The position numbers were made by a program, and so were the translations under genes. Shown here one piece after another: positions 1 through 10,775 of a DNA stretch of 64,000 nt. This DNA comes from Lithodes maja (taxonomy: Eukaryota > Arthropoda > Malacostraca > Decapoda > Lithodidae). Location: NCBI GenBank assembly GCA_037953745.1, contig JBAKBP010007103.1:1-64000 (forward strand), read 5' to 3'. The notes under the pieces were generated by a model that worked only from the letters and a program-made list of their open reading frames with translations, made no database searches and had not been told where the DNA came from. Numbering within the stretch: position 1 is the stretch's first letter; each line of letters opens with the position of its first letter.

Positions 1-1022
1 GTGAGGTCAAGATAACATCGTGATGATGGTCCTTGCAAAAGCCAGGGACATCCAATGTGACTGAAGGGTAACTTACAAGCAATTTCCTATGATCATCTCT
101 ACGTGATGGCGACATGTCCGACAAATATTGATCTAAGGTACATAATAGTTCACTGTTCTTTGGGCTTCCACAAGGTGAAGGAAGATCACCAAACTCAATC
201 ACATCATAGTCTCCTACCTTTTGCAATTCCCACGAGTCTGGTACAGAATGTGGTACAGTATTTACAGCTAGTATTGGGGTATTCTCCTCAAGCGGCCTTT
301 CTATGTACGCCTTCATCTGGTTTAAGTAAACAATCCTTTGATCCTTCCTTCGATCAGGAGTGCGAACAACATAGTTTAGCTTGGAAAGTTTCTGAGAGAC
401 TACATATGGGCCACAAAATTTGCTTTTTAATGGACTACCAGGAATGGGCAGGAAGAGAAGGACTTTGTCTCCAGGACTAAATGTTCTACTTTCAGACTTG
501 CGATCGTAGTGGGTTTTCATTCTTGACCGACTCTTCTCAAGGTTGGCCAGTGCTAGCGCTCTTACATTTGACATCTGAAGTTTTAACTCATTTATGTACT
601 CTGCAACTGTGAGAGAAGGATGATCAGATACTTCCACAAACCAAGAATCTTTCAAGACCTTTAGAGGGCCTCTGATCTGACTCCCATATAGCAACTCAAA
701 AGGGAAGTATCCTAGTGACTCTTGAGGGCACTCTCTAACGGCAGAAAGAAGCCAGTCAATGTTGGCATCTCGCTCTTTCTCAGTCTCAAAACAAAACTTT
801 TTTTATCATGGATTTCAGAGATTGATGATGGCGTTCTAGGCAACCCTGGGTCTGAGGTCTGTACACAGTGGCTATCTTCTTATCTACCTCTAACTCCCTC
901 AGTACTGCTTTCATTAGGTTACTTGTAAAATTTGACCCCTGATCACTCTGAATTTCTTTAGGAATGCCTACTTTTGTGAAAAGATGAAACAGATGGGACA
1001 ATAGTCTTAGCCTTGATATCTT
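1..1022 (-). pseudogene. pol: Element A integrase core, integrase C-terminal domain and start of RT
   Basis: Reading down from 1022, the second catalytic Asp of the DDE triad lies in QSDQGSNFTSNL and the Glu in QGCLERHHQS. A frameshift occurs near 1000 and another in the T run at 798-804. From about 803 to the edge the minus strand is open for some 267 codons with no stop. This stretch carries the YFPFELLYG / IRGPL block typical of Gmr1-like integrase, the C-terminal SPGDKVLLFLPIPGSPL and FCGPYVV segment, and then LLVSYPSVTLDVPGF near 60-20. That last piece resembles the conserved start of Gmr1-like RT (PSLFSDVPG type). It has no good start codon of its own because it is internal to pol. Gene order integrase then RT is therefore seen directly. 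Confidence 0.72.
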
Positions 1023-1026
1023 TTAA

Positions 1027-1506
1027 CACCTTACGAGCGGCCTATGCGGTTTATTTATATGTACCGCCCAGCGGGGTGTTTTTACCCAAAATAGGGCTGT
1101 TTACGTGATCATTTTCATGCCTAAATAAGATCCAGAGCGTAAAACAAGTATCTATCCCTGAAAGGGCATAAACAGAGCTTTCCAATGACACCATAACGAT
1201 CCTTTTATGATGGCTAGTTTTCTTGCAACAACCGTGCAACGCGAGTGCAAAAAGCATGTAATTCGGCACTTTCCCCATACAATTCCGTATATAGCGAGTG
1301 AGAGAGGGAGGGAGGAGGTGGGATTCGTGTCAGTAGGTTCGCAGCGGTGGTCTGGAGCAGTCATACGCTCGCTACTCTCCTGCCACCACTTGTCGCTCTC
1401 TCTCAGCAACATTACGTGCTGAAATTGCCACACGACCTATGTCGAGCGCCGCCAAATAGTCCAGATTTATTATACTCCACTTATGTTGCGCCCCGACAGT
1501 TATGGG
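1027..1506. mobile_element. piggyBac-like MITE, copy 1
   Basis: A 480-bp noncoding element flanked by TTAA at 1023-1026 and 1507-1510. One end reads CACCTTACGAGCGGCC after TTAA; the other, read inward on the minus strand, starts CCCATAACTGTCGGGGCG. The element sits inside element A's integrase, and the integrase frame continues correctly across a single TTAA once the insert is ignored, so the borders are firm. A related copy in the opposite orientation is at 61545-62023, also between TTAA sites. TTAA duplication with CCC termini is the piggyBac signature. No transposase is encoded, so it must have been moved in trans. Confidence 0.7.
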
Positions 1507-1510
1507 TTAA

Positions 1511-1630
1511 AGGGAAAGCCTCAGGATACCTAGTTGCAGCACACATTACGGTAAGTAGATACTGGTTCCCTTTCTTAATTTTGGGAAGAGGCCCTACACA
1601 ATCAATTACTATTTTCTCAAAGGGCTCTGT
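1511..1630 (-). pseudogene. pol: Element A integrase core, first catalytic Asp
   Basis: A 40-residue piece of integrase catalytic core between the CR1 insertion (ending at 1631) and the MITE (beginning after 1510). The motif KIVIDCVGPLPKIKKG holds the first Asp of the DDE triad (codon at 1601-1603), followed by YLLTVMCAATRYPEAFP. The wording closely matches Gmr1-like integrases. It links in frame to the piece at 1-1022 through the TTAA site of the MITE. Confidence 0.75.
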
Positions 1631-3787
1631 AGTACAAAGGAGTACAAAGGAGTACAAAGGAGTACAAAGAAAATCAAGCAACAGATCTAGTGACCCTTCT
1701 AGGCTGCTTGTCCTCCAAAACACTGAGGATCAAGTGTCCAAACAGTGGTTTAGAGTGGGTAAGGGATCATTGGAAAGGGAACTACTGCCCTGCCACTAAC
1801 GTGGCAGGACAAGGAAGTTAGTAGGGGACATATGGGTTAGTAACTGAGGGGAGGATAAAGTTATTCATTTACAAACGCAGTCAATCGCGGGTTTGACGCG
1901 AGATATTTGTCTAGGCGGAATTTAAATGAATCAACGGTGCTGCAGTCTATAACGTCTCGGGAAGCCCATTCCACAAGTTGACAACTCGATTGAAGAAGAA
2001 ATTCTTAGATTCGTGCGAGTTAAAAGATTTACCAATAATTTTGCAACCGTTTCCCCGCGTGTAATTAGATTGGTCGATAGTGAAGTACTTACTACAGTTC
2101 ATATTGTCGATGCCTTTGATGATTTTGAACACTTTAATTAAGTCGCCTCTTAATCTGCGCTGGGTTAAAGGAAATAGATTTAATTCTCCAAGACGCTCTT
2201 CGTATGGTTTGTTCTTTAGGCTAGGTATCATTTTGGTAACTCTACATTGAACTCGTTCTAGCTTGTTTATATCTTTTTGGTAATAAGGGCACCAGGATTG
2301 AACGCAGTATTCCAGAAGAGGGCGGACTAAGGAATTGTAAAGTGTTAGGATAACTTCTTTGGATTTATGCTCAAATGACCTGCCTATAAAGCCAATTATT
2401 TTGTTTGCCTTCTTAAAAACTTCTGAACATTGTTGACTCGGTTTTAGGTTACTCGATATTGTTACTCCCAGATCAGTTTCTCTGTTTACATTCTTAAGCC
2501 GAGTGCCATTCATCGAATAGTTTGCTTTCTCATTTAGGTATCCAACATGTAGTACTTTACATTTATCCGCATTGAAACTCATTTGCCAAATTTGGGCCCA
2601 ACATGACAATTTATCTAGATTGTGTTGCATATCGTCAACTTGTTCTTTTGAGAGTACGCTATTTGCAATTTTTGTATCGTCAGCAAATTTTGAGATTGTG
2701 CAGGTGTGACCCTCATCTATGTCGTTGATGTAAATTAGAAAGAGAATTCGTCCTAGTACCGATCCCTGGGGTACCCCGCTACTTACATTGGTCCATTTAG
2801 ATGCCTTACCGTTTATGACTACTTTGCTTTCTGTTGCTGAGCCAATTTTCTATCCATTTCAACACACCGTCTTGTATTCCATGCGCTTTTAGTTTTAGCA
2901 GTAAACGTTTGTGGGGGAACTTGGTCAAAGGCCTTTTGAAAATAAAGGTATATAATATCTACAGCTTTACTTTCATCGTAGAGGTTGAGGATATCTTGGA
3001 AGAAGTCTAAGAGGTTTGTTAAACAGGAACGTTTTTTACGAAAGCCGTGTTGAGTATCTTTAAGTATGTTATTTTCCTCTAAGTGATTTACGAGTCTGTC
3101 TCGTATGACCGTTTCTAGCATTTTACATACAACTGAGGTTAAGCTAATTGGACGATAGTTACTGGGTAGGGATTTGCTGCCTTTTTTGAATATCGGTGTT
3201 AAGTTGGCTAGCTTCCACTGATCAGGCATAGTTCCAGACTGCAAGGATTTATTGAATTGTAATGTCAGTGGTTTGGAGAGCTAATTCTTAGCTTCCTTTA
3301 GAACTCTAGGCGAGATTGTATCAGGTCCTGGCGTTTTATTTACCTTGAGTTTATCTAAACAATTCAATACTGCTCTCTCTGTAACGGTGATATTGCTTAG
3401 AACATCTGAATTATCAATCTGAATCGGCGATGGTGTAGGGATATCACCGAGGTCTTCTGTTGTAAAAACTGATGCAAAGAAGGTATTGAGGGCATTACTC
3501 ATTTGTACTTTCTTTGGTGTATTCTCCTTTTTCATCGACTAACGGTCCAACAGTTGAAGTAACTACTTTTTTCTTTCCGATATAACTATAGAATTCTTTC
3601 GAGTTTGTTTTACTTTGATTCGCAATATGTAACTCTAAAGTCTTTTTACTTTGCTTAATTAACTTTTTGGCTTTGAGTCGTAGCTCTACAAATTTCACCC
3701 GTTCTTAGTCATTTTGTGAGGATTTTAATCGATCATTAGCAAATTTTTTAGCAAGCAGGCAGTTTGAAATATCTTTATTCCTCTCTT
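1631..3787 (-). mobile_element. CR1-clade LINE, 5'-truncated, inside element A integrase
   Basis: The 3' end is a short tandem array of 10-mers (plus strand AGTACAAAGG, four copies at 1631-1670) lying directly against the integrase sequence. The body holds the RT and C-terminal part of a CR1-type ORF2 and a 3' UTR of about 190 bp (1671-1857). The 5' end is truncated near 3787, where a tandem array begins. It is a different subfamily from the two CR1 copies at 18130-23939 and 31921-35168. No clear target duplication was found. Confidence 0.75.
1858..3787 (-). pseudogene. CR1 ORF2 fragment (reverse transcriptase and C-terminus)
   Basis: Reverse transcriptase of a non-LTR retrotransposon, endonuclease missing. 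From the 5' side: KTLELHIANQSK linker; TPGPDTISPRVLKE; YRPISLTSVVCKMLE; QHGFRKKRSCLTNLLDFF; IYLYFQKAFDQVP; SGVPQGSVLG; the FADD catalytic box near 2680; then the CR1 C-terminal region ending RLTAFVNE and a stop at about 1858. The frame is broken near 3280, between 2630 and 2820, and near 1950 (one-base loss after NGLP). In motif A the residue before FQKAFD is Tyr (LYF) where CR1 elements normally carry the catalytic Asp (LDF). Clearly inactive. Confidence 0.8.
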
Positions 3788-4296
3788 TAGAGAGAAAGCT
3801 GTTGGAGTGGCTTTGTTGTCTGTATATGGTGATAGTGAAGGTATTGAGGGATAAACCTTTACAACGGCACCTCGTATATTATGCTTTACCAAGAGTGTTG
3901 AGAGGGTAGAAGGGGTGTTGGAGAGAGAGAGAGAGAGAGAGAAAGCTGTTGGAGTGGCTTTGTTGTCTGTATATGGTGATAGTGAAGGTATTAAGGGATA
4001 AACCTTTACAACGGCACCTCTTATATTATGCTTTACCAAGAGTGTTGAGAGGGTAGAAGGGGTGTTGGAGAGAGAGAGAGAGAGGAAGCTGTTGGAGTGG
4101 CTTTGTAGTCTGTATATGGTGATAGTGAAGGTATTAAGGGATAAACCTTTACAACGGCACCTCGTATATTATGCTTTACCAAGAGTGTTGAGAGGGTAGA
4201 AGGGGTGTTGGAGAGAGAGAGAGAGAGAAAGCTGTTGGAGTGGCTTTGTTGTCTGTATATGGTGATAGTGAAGGTATTAAGGGATAAACCTTTACA
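3788..4296. repeat. Tandem array of about 140-bp units with internal (GA)n
   Basis: About three and a half head-to-tail units, each with AAGCTGTTGGAGTGGCTTTG, GTGATAGTGAAGGTATT, ACGGCACCTC, GCTTTACCAAGAGTGTTG and a GAGAGA run of variable length. Unit starts lie near 3789, 3947, 4085 and 4225. Units are nearly identical, so the expansion is recent. The array lies between the truncated 5' end of the CR1 fragment and the point where element A integrase resumes (4297), with the short match TGTAAAGG at that junction. Confidence 0.85.
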
Positions 4297-5151
4297 GGGA
4301 TAGGAGCAAGTGGAGCTTTAGGGATGGTCTCATTTGGCTTTCCTACTATCTGGCAAGTGTGAAAAGACTTTACAAATTTGGTTACATCTTTTTTCATGTT
4401 AGGCCAAAAGAAATGAGCTAGGATCTTTCTGTATGTATTTCTCTGTCCCAAATGACCAGAGTTTCCGTCATGAGCTAATCCCATTACAGCAGATCTGATG
4501 GAGGTAGGGATGATTACCTGATGTACTATAGACCAAGTATATGAGTCAGGCCTATCAGGCGGGTGAAAACTACGCATAAGGACCCCTTTGTGATAGTAGA
4601 TGTTAGGGTTTTTCCCATTTATGGGTTTGTCATCAGCAATGTGCCTGAGCTTAGCAAGTGAAGGGTCTGCCTTTTGAGCTTGTATGAGGTTTTCCCTAGA
4701 CATGATCTGGGTGAACAAGGTATCCTGACCTGAGGGTGAGAGAGAGTCATTAGACACTGCAGCAGTTTGTGAACGGGTGACAGCGCAAACCGGGAAAATA
4801 TGTAGTTTCTCCTGATCTAGCTTTGCAGTAGGACTGTGTAACATGAGTTTGTCTCTCACTATCATGTCAGGAATCATCCCATGTCCAGCCAAGTCATTTC
4901 CTAAAAGGAAAGTTACCCCCGGAATAGGAAGATCTGTATCCAAGACGGCTACTCTAACTGACCCCTGGATCAGGTCACTGCCTATCTGTATATCAGCCAT
5001 GTCTGCAGTATGACCAGAGCTTAAAGATTTTAGTGTAACTTTTCCCCCAGTGTAGTGGTTCTCAACTGAAGGCAAGGAAGTCTTACACAACAGGCTTTGG
5101 GCTGATCTAGTGTCTCTTAACCCGGGAGCTGCGGGAAGACTCTCTGGAGTA
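4297..5151 (-). pseudogene. pol: Element A protease and integrase zinc-binding domain
   Basis: Aspartic protease followed directly by the integrase N-terminal domain with no RT between them. The protease active site reads LRDTRSAQSLL (about 5120-5090): the usual DTG is DTR. FLLGNDLAG is the second conserved protease block. The integrase part follows: VIIPTSIRSAVMGLAHDG, SGHLGQRNTYRKILAHFFWP, then KSFHTCQIVGK. In the HHCC zinc motif the first Cys is replaced by Phe (SFHTC for CxxC). The piece ends in APLAPIPV at the tandem array; the next integrase residues are at 1630. The frame is open throughout, but the two key substitutions argue that protease and integrase were already dead. Confidence 0.78.
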
Positions 5152-5700
5152 AGTAAAACTAAAAATCAACTTTTTACATCGAAAACAAAATATTTTTTTT
5201 ATTTTTATTTTTTTATTTTTGTTTGGCCCCTGGGCCATGCAAAATCTCAGTCCTCTACCTCCCCTCCTTCCCCACTTTCCTCCTATTCCTCAGTTATCAC
5301 CTATTTTCCCTATTATTCCCTTATTCTGAGGTATATTTTCGTGCTAACATTAGCGAGTTGCAAGCAGGGTGTTGTCATCACTGATGGCCATCGAGTGCAA
5401 GAGAGAGAGAGAGAGTATCGATCGACTGTGTCGCAGTGGCCTTGGGGAAAATTGGCGGGAAGGTAGCTTGCCTCACCCATACATTATACAACTCGCGGGC
5501 TATATCTCCGATTTTGACCATCCAAACGCTGTTTTCACTCGTTTTATTGTTGTTTCAGGTTAATACCTTTATAATCAACCCATAATAGGCGCATATGGAT
5601 AATTATTAATGCTATTAATGGTACAATGAATATTTTAGTGACGAAAAACCTCAAATACGTCAGCACTTCAGAGGTTAAGACGGTAACTGGGTAAGTCTGC
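5152..5700. other. Unidentified insert between gag and protease of element A
   Basis: About 550 bp with no recognisable coding capacity, between the end of gag (5701) and the protease (5151). It has a T-rich run (5190-5220), a C/T-rich stretch (5255-5320), a short GA run (5400-5415) and an AT-rich right part. I found no target duplication or terminal repeats, so it may be an insertion of unknown type or a highly diverged gag-protease linker. Confidence 0.4.
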
Positions 5701-6332
5701 GAGTCATCTGGAAGAGACAGTTCCAGGTACCTTAAAGGCAGAAACAGGATCAGAAGAGGCATTCTGGGTATGTATACATGTTATAGGTGCCCCAGAAAGT
5801 TTTGTTTGTTTTTGAAGTCTTTGAGAAGTGGCAAGTGTGAGTTTGTATGCAGCAGAGGTCTTACACTTAGGATGTGTACACTGCATGATGTTATGCCCGG
5901 TCTGTTTACAATATGAGCAGAAGTCTTCAGACTTTCCTTGACTTTGAGATGGGCTTTTGGGAGCATTTGTTTGCGACATGACTTTAGACACAGGGTTATA
6001 GCTTGAGGAGAATCTCACATATGGAGTTTTTGTCCTATCATAGCTTGTTACAACCCTATGGATTAAAGCATAGCTGTCAGCTAATTGAGCAGCCTTGGTA
6101 AAGTCATTCACTCCCTTCTCCTCTATATATACTAGCATAATGGGCGGTAACCTACGCTTCCACTCCTCTAGAACAAGGTTAACTAACTCTGTGAAGGTGG
6201 TGACATTTTTAGCAGCTAACCATTTTTTAAGCATCCGTAGTTTATCCATGGCAAACTCCAAAAATTTAGGTTTTTCTGGTCCGAAAAGTTCTACGGTAAT
6301 AATCAGCGGTGATAGCATAAGCATCTAATATA
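5701..6332 (-). pseudogene. gag: Element A gag, C-terminal half with zinc knuckle
   Basis: Reads in frame from the LINE target site at 6332. The first part (LFGPEKPKFLEFAMDKLRML, then FTELVNLVLEEW) is the capsid C-terminal region, which in Gmr1-like elements is related to the SCAN domain. A basic linker follows, then an intact CCHC knuckle CSYCKQTGHNIMQC (C-x2-C-x4-H-x4-C) near 5915-5875. The frame ends at 5704. The N-terminal half is at 13203-13987 on the far side of the inserted LINE. Confidence 0.75.
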
Positions 6333-6480
6333 TTATTATTATTAAAATAGGGATTCGCACCAAGCCTAAAAAGACTATGTGGCACCAAAAGAAACTTTGT
6401 GGGAGAAAAAAAAAAAAACATCGGAGGTGTTGTGGGGCTGGGCGCAATACGGAGTAGAGGAGAAGACTAGGAAACACTAA

Positions 6481-9400
6481 TTAAAGAAGCTGAAGGAGAC
6501 GGGTATGGAGGAGAAACCGCATAAGATGTGGGAGGGAGAAAGAGGGGGACTCTCCAAGCAGATCGGCTAAGACAAGGGGACGATTAAGGGAGGATATGAA
6601 GGGGAATGCCTGCCGTCGGGCATTGGAGAAACGCGGACAGTCGATCAGGAGATGCTGGACAGACACTGGAATATGGCAGCAAGGACAGAGCGTGGGGACA
6701 TCACAGGACATCAAATGACCATGCGTGAGCCTGGTGTGGCCGAGCCGAAGACGGGCTAGAGCGGTCTCCCATCGACGATTGCGATGAGAGGAAGACTTCC
6801 AAGGTAGGACGGAAGATTTGACAGAACACAGTTTGACATCAGACACCCTCATGGAGGTCCATTCGTCCTGCCAGCGCTGATGTAGTAATTGAGTAACACG
6901 CGGGAAGTAATCAGATGCAGTAATAAGTCGTGGCACGAGGCGGGGAGAGGTAATAGCAGAGCGGGCGAAAAAATCAACCCGCTCATTGCCAGGCACCCCA
7001 ACATGACTCGGGACCCAACAGAAAGACAGGGACTTCAAATTTAGTAGCGATGCGGAACAACCATTCTTGAATCTCCAGCACTAAGGGGTTAACAGCGGGA
7101 AGAGACTGAATACTCTGAAGAGCACTAAGGGAGTCACTAAAAATTACAAATGTATGCAGGTGTGAACAAAAAAATAGTACATAGGGCAAATAAAATAGCA
7201 AATAACTCAGCCGTAAAGACACTATCACATGATTGGATGTGACGTTGGAAGGTCCGGTCCGGGAACACAACCGCAAACCCTGTACCGGCGGAGGTCTTGG
7301 AACCATCAGTGTACACTGGAACGGCTGAAGAGTGGCGTAGCATAATATTATGTTCCGCAAACTGAGCATAAAGCAACTGTGGGGTTGAAGAGGCCTTAGA
7401 GGGGGGGGGAGGGCAGCTGTACAAACGGTAGGGCGAGGGAGTAGCCATGGGGGGAACTCGAGACTGTCGGAGGGGTAGCACCGATGGAATGGGAAAAGAG
7501 AAGGAGGCTAGCAAAGCAGAGACCCGACCGGGGAACTAAGTAGCAGACACTGATGGGGCTAAGCCGGAAGCCGTGGGAGGAAAACCAGCCGAACTGTGTT
7601 GCAGAAGGCGAAGATGACATCGAAGGGTCAGTTTATCCCACCTGGATGACAGCGGTGGGACACCTGATTCAGCATAAAGGCTAATAACCGGAGTAGAGCG
7701 AAAAGCCCCTAGCGACAAGCGCAGACCGTGATGGTGAAGGGAGTCTAGGCGCTTAAGGTTTGTACGCGCAGCGGAGGCATATACCTGGCAGCCATAATCA
7801 ATCTTGGAGAGAATAAGCGTTGTATGGAGGCGCAGAAGAGTCGTCCGGTCCGCACCCCAAGACAAGTGGCTAAGGGTTTGTAAGAGTTGAAGCCGTCGGG
7901 TGGTGGAGGTCAGTAACGAAGTAATGTGCGGGTACCATGTCAACCGAGTATCGAAAATGAGACCTAAGAATGGAGCTGAGGACCTGTAAGGCAGAGGGCG
8001 GTTATACAACGTAAGAACAGGATGCGGGACTGTATGGCGTTTTGTGAAGATGACGGCACAAGATTTCGAGGGCGAAAACCGAAAACCATGGGCCGTAGCC
8101 CACTGCGCAGCTGCATCAATGGCCTTCTGCACGATATTTTGTAGGGCAGCGATATCCAAACCCACAGCGTAAATAGCGAAGTCGTCCACATACAAAGAAG
8201 CACGGACACCAAGAGGGAGAGAAGAAATAATACCATTAATAGCTAGGATAAAAAGGATGGTACTAAGAACACAACCCTGTGGGACACAGTCGTGTTGGGG
8301 GTATGTTAGTGAGAATGTATTCTGAAGCTTGACTCGGAAAGTACGATCACTGAGAAAGTTCCTCAAGAATACCGCCATGTTGCCAGACACACCAGAACGT
8401 AAAAGGGTATGAAGGATGTTGTATTTCCAGGCAGTATCATACGCTTTTTCAAGATCGAAGAATACAGCTAAAACAGACTTAGTGTCCGAAAAGGCATCGC
8501 GGATAGAAGTCGCCAATCTCAATAATGGGTCCAAAGTATACGGCCCTTGCGAAAGCCATATTGAAAAGGTGACGGGATGTCTCTTGATTCCAGGAGCCAC
8601 ATTAAGCGGGAGTGAACCATGCGTTCTAATAATTTGCCTACACAACTGACCAGGGCAATGGGACGGTAATCTGCTGGTGCATGGCCCGACTTACCCGGCT
8701 TAAGGAATGGGAGAAAGATGGCATGTCTCCACTCAGCCGGAAAAAAGCCTGTGGACCACAGACGGTTGTAGATGGATAAGAGAAAGCCAAGCGCAGGTAG
8801 AGATAAGTGCTTCAGCATCAAGTAATGGACACCGTCAGGGCCTTCACATGTATCCTTACAGGCTCCCAGGCTAGACTCAAGCTCAGCCCGGGAGGTGGGG
8901 GCATTGAAAAACTGATCAGATGAGAAGGCGAAGTCAAGTCGCTTAAGTTCAGAACGGCGTTTATGCATCTGGAAGGAGGGCGGGAGATGGGAGCCAGTGC
9001 TAACATCACTGAAATGTTGTCCCAACATATTGGCCACCAGAGACGGATCGCCCACAATGCCAGTGTTGGTATGGAGGACTGGGGCCGGTGTAGGCGCATG
9101 CTTCCCTGCAATCTTCCTGACGCGAGCCCAGACTTGCGGAACAGGCGTATCTGCGTTGATAGTAGAGGCATACGACATCCAGCTAGATTTTTTTGCAGAT
9201 CGGATTGTACGACTGAAGACGGCATTAGCCGGTTTGAAAAGAGTATACGCATCCCGCTCATATGGAGAGCCTTTTTTCAGACGGAAACTCTTCCACTTGG
9301 CTCTTTTATTGCGTAAAGCCGATGTGCACTGAGCAGTCCACCAAGGTACACACTTAGAAGACATACTCTGAGTGGTGCGTGGAATACAAGTATAGGCAGC

Positions 9401-10172
9401 ATGGAGCACAAACATCAGGAAACTGGTAAGCATGGCATCAGGGTCCGGGAAAGCAGGGGCCGGATTAGGCGGAACGGCGAGATCAACGAAAGATGACCAG
9501 TCGGCACGATCGAAACACCAATGGGGAGGGCGCGGTACTGGGGAGTAAGACGTAGGGGAGAGGACAATCGGGAAGTGGTCAGCCTCACAGTAATCATTAA
9601 AGACCGTCCAAGTAAAATCCAAGGATAGTGTAGGGGAACACAGAGACAAGTCAATACAGGAGAAGGTACGGGTGCCGCTATCAAAATGCGTAGAAGAACC
9701 AGTGTTTAAAAGAAAGAAATCGTGTGTACGAATCAGAGCCTCAAGGGAACGACCTCGTGTATTAACGGTAGAGTCACCCCACAGGGAATGCCTGCAATTA
9801 AAATCCCCTAAAAGGAGGAAAGGTGGAGGTAATAGAGAAAGGATCCTGTTTAATTCTGGAACATCGATCGGGATCGAGGGGGAAAGGTATATGGAAACTA
9901 CTGTAAGCCAGCGTGAAAGGAACACTCTGGCAAGCATGCATTTAAGAGAGGTACGGATAGTTAACGGAGACACTGGGACATCACTATGTACGAGGAGGCA
10001 AGTAGCATACTGGGATTGGGGGAGAACTTATATAAGAGTAAAAAGGTATTGGGGAGGGGGCATTAGATAAACGCGATTCTTGTAAACTAATAACAAGTGG
10101 GCTAAACCTAGAGATAAGGTAACGAAGATCAACACTATGCGCTGCAAAACTACAAATGTTCCATTGTAAAAT
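6481..10172 (-). pseudogene. I-type LINE ORF2: endonuclease, reverse transcriptase, RNase H
   Basis: The start is taken at the Met at 10172 (MSILQWNICSF). Endonuclease motifs: QWNICS, LQESRL, LLLGDFNCRHSLWG, FSCIDLSL, EADHFPIVL. RT motifs: LPFLKPGKSGHAPADYRPIA, FQYGFRKGR, VFFDLEKAYDTAWK, VPQGCVLSTILFILAING and the catalytic YVDD box in ASLYVDDFAIYA. RNase H motifs: VYTDGSKTSAGTGFA, FTAELFAI, IFSDSLSALQS, WVPSHVGVPGNERVD, which supply the acidic residues. A C-terminal CCHC-like stretch (CPCCHIPVSVQHLLIDC) follows RNase H. At least four frameshifts are evident (near 9980, 8530-8640, 7520-7190 and 7000), so the protein cannot be made, but all catalytic motifs survive. Confidence 0.82.
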
Positions 10173-10775
10173 GGACATTAAAAAGACAAAAGAATAAAAA
10201 GAAGACGCGTACAAGAGGGAAGAAAAGACTTACACTATATACAACATATTTACAAAATACAGTTAACACCGTGGGTGGAAAATATAGCCAAGAGAGGCTA
10301 ACTATGGGAAATAATAGCAGGAATTGGAGAAGACGTTGAAGGGGAAGACTGTAAACCGGGGGGCATAGGGAGGTCTAACAGAAAGAGGAGAGGAAGGAGG
10401 AGGGCCGGAAGAGGTAGGAAGGACGGACGGCGGGTGGGAAGAGAAGGAGGGGGTAAGGGCAGGAGAAGGAAGAGGGGGAGAGTCAGGAGGAGGAAGAGGG
10501 GGGCCCGGAGAAAGGCCAGAGGGGGGAGTGGAGGAAGAGGATGGGGCAGGGGAAGGCGGGAGAGGGGTTGGGGGGAGAGAAGAGGGGGTAGGATGAACTT
10601 CGGCATGAACAGTGGAAGGTGGTGGGTGGGAAGAACGGATAAATTCATCAATCTTAGGTAGGGTTTCGTAGGAGAAATCTAGGGATGCAGTGACGGGAGG
10701 AGGAGGAGACTGGACGGAGAGAGGAGAAAGGGAAACAGAAGAAGGAGGCGACTTCTTCTTCTTCTCGCAGGGACT

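Noticed and set aside
1632..1670. Direct repeats considered as CRISPR-like
   Set aside because: Four abutting 10-mers without spacers; it is the 3' tail of a CR1 element in a eukaryotic genome.
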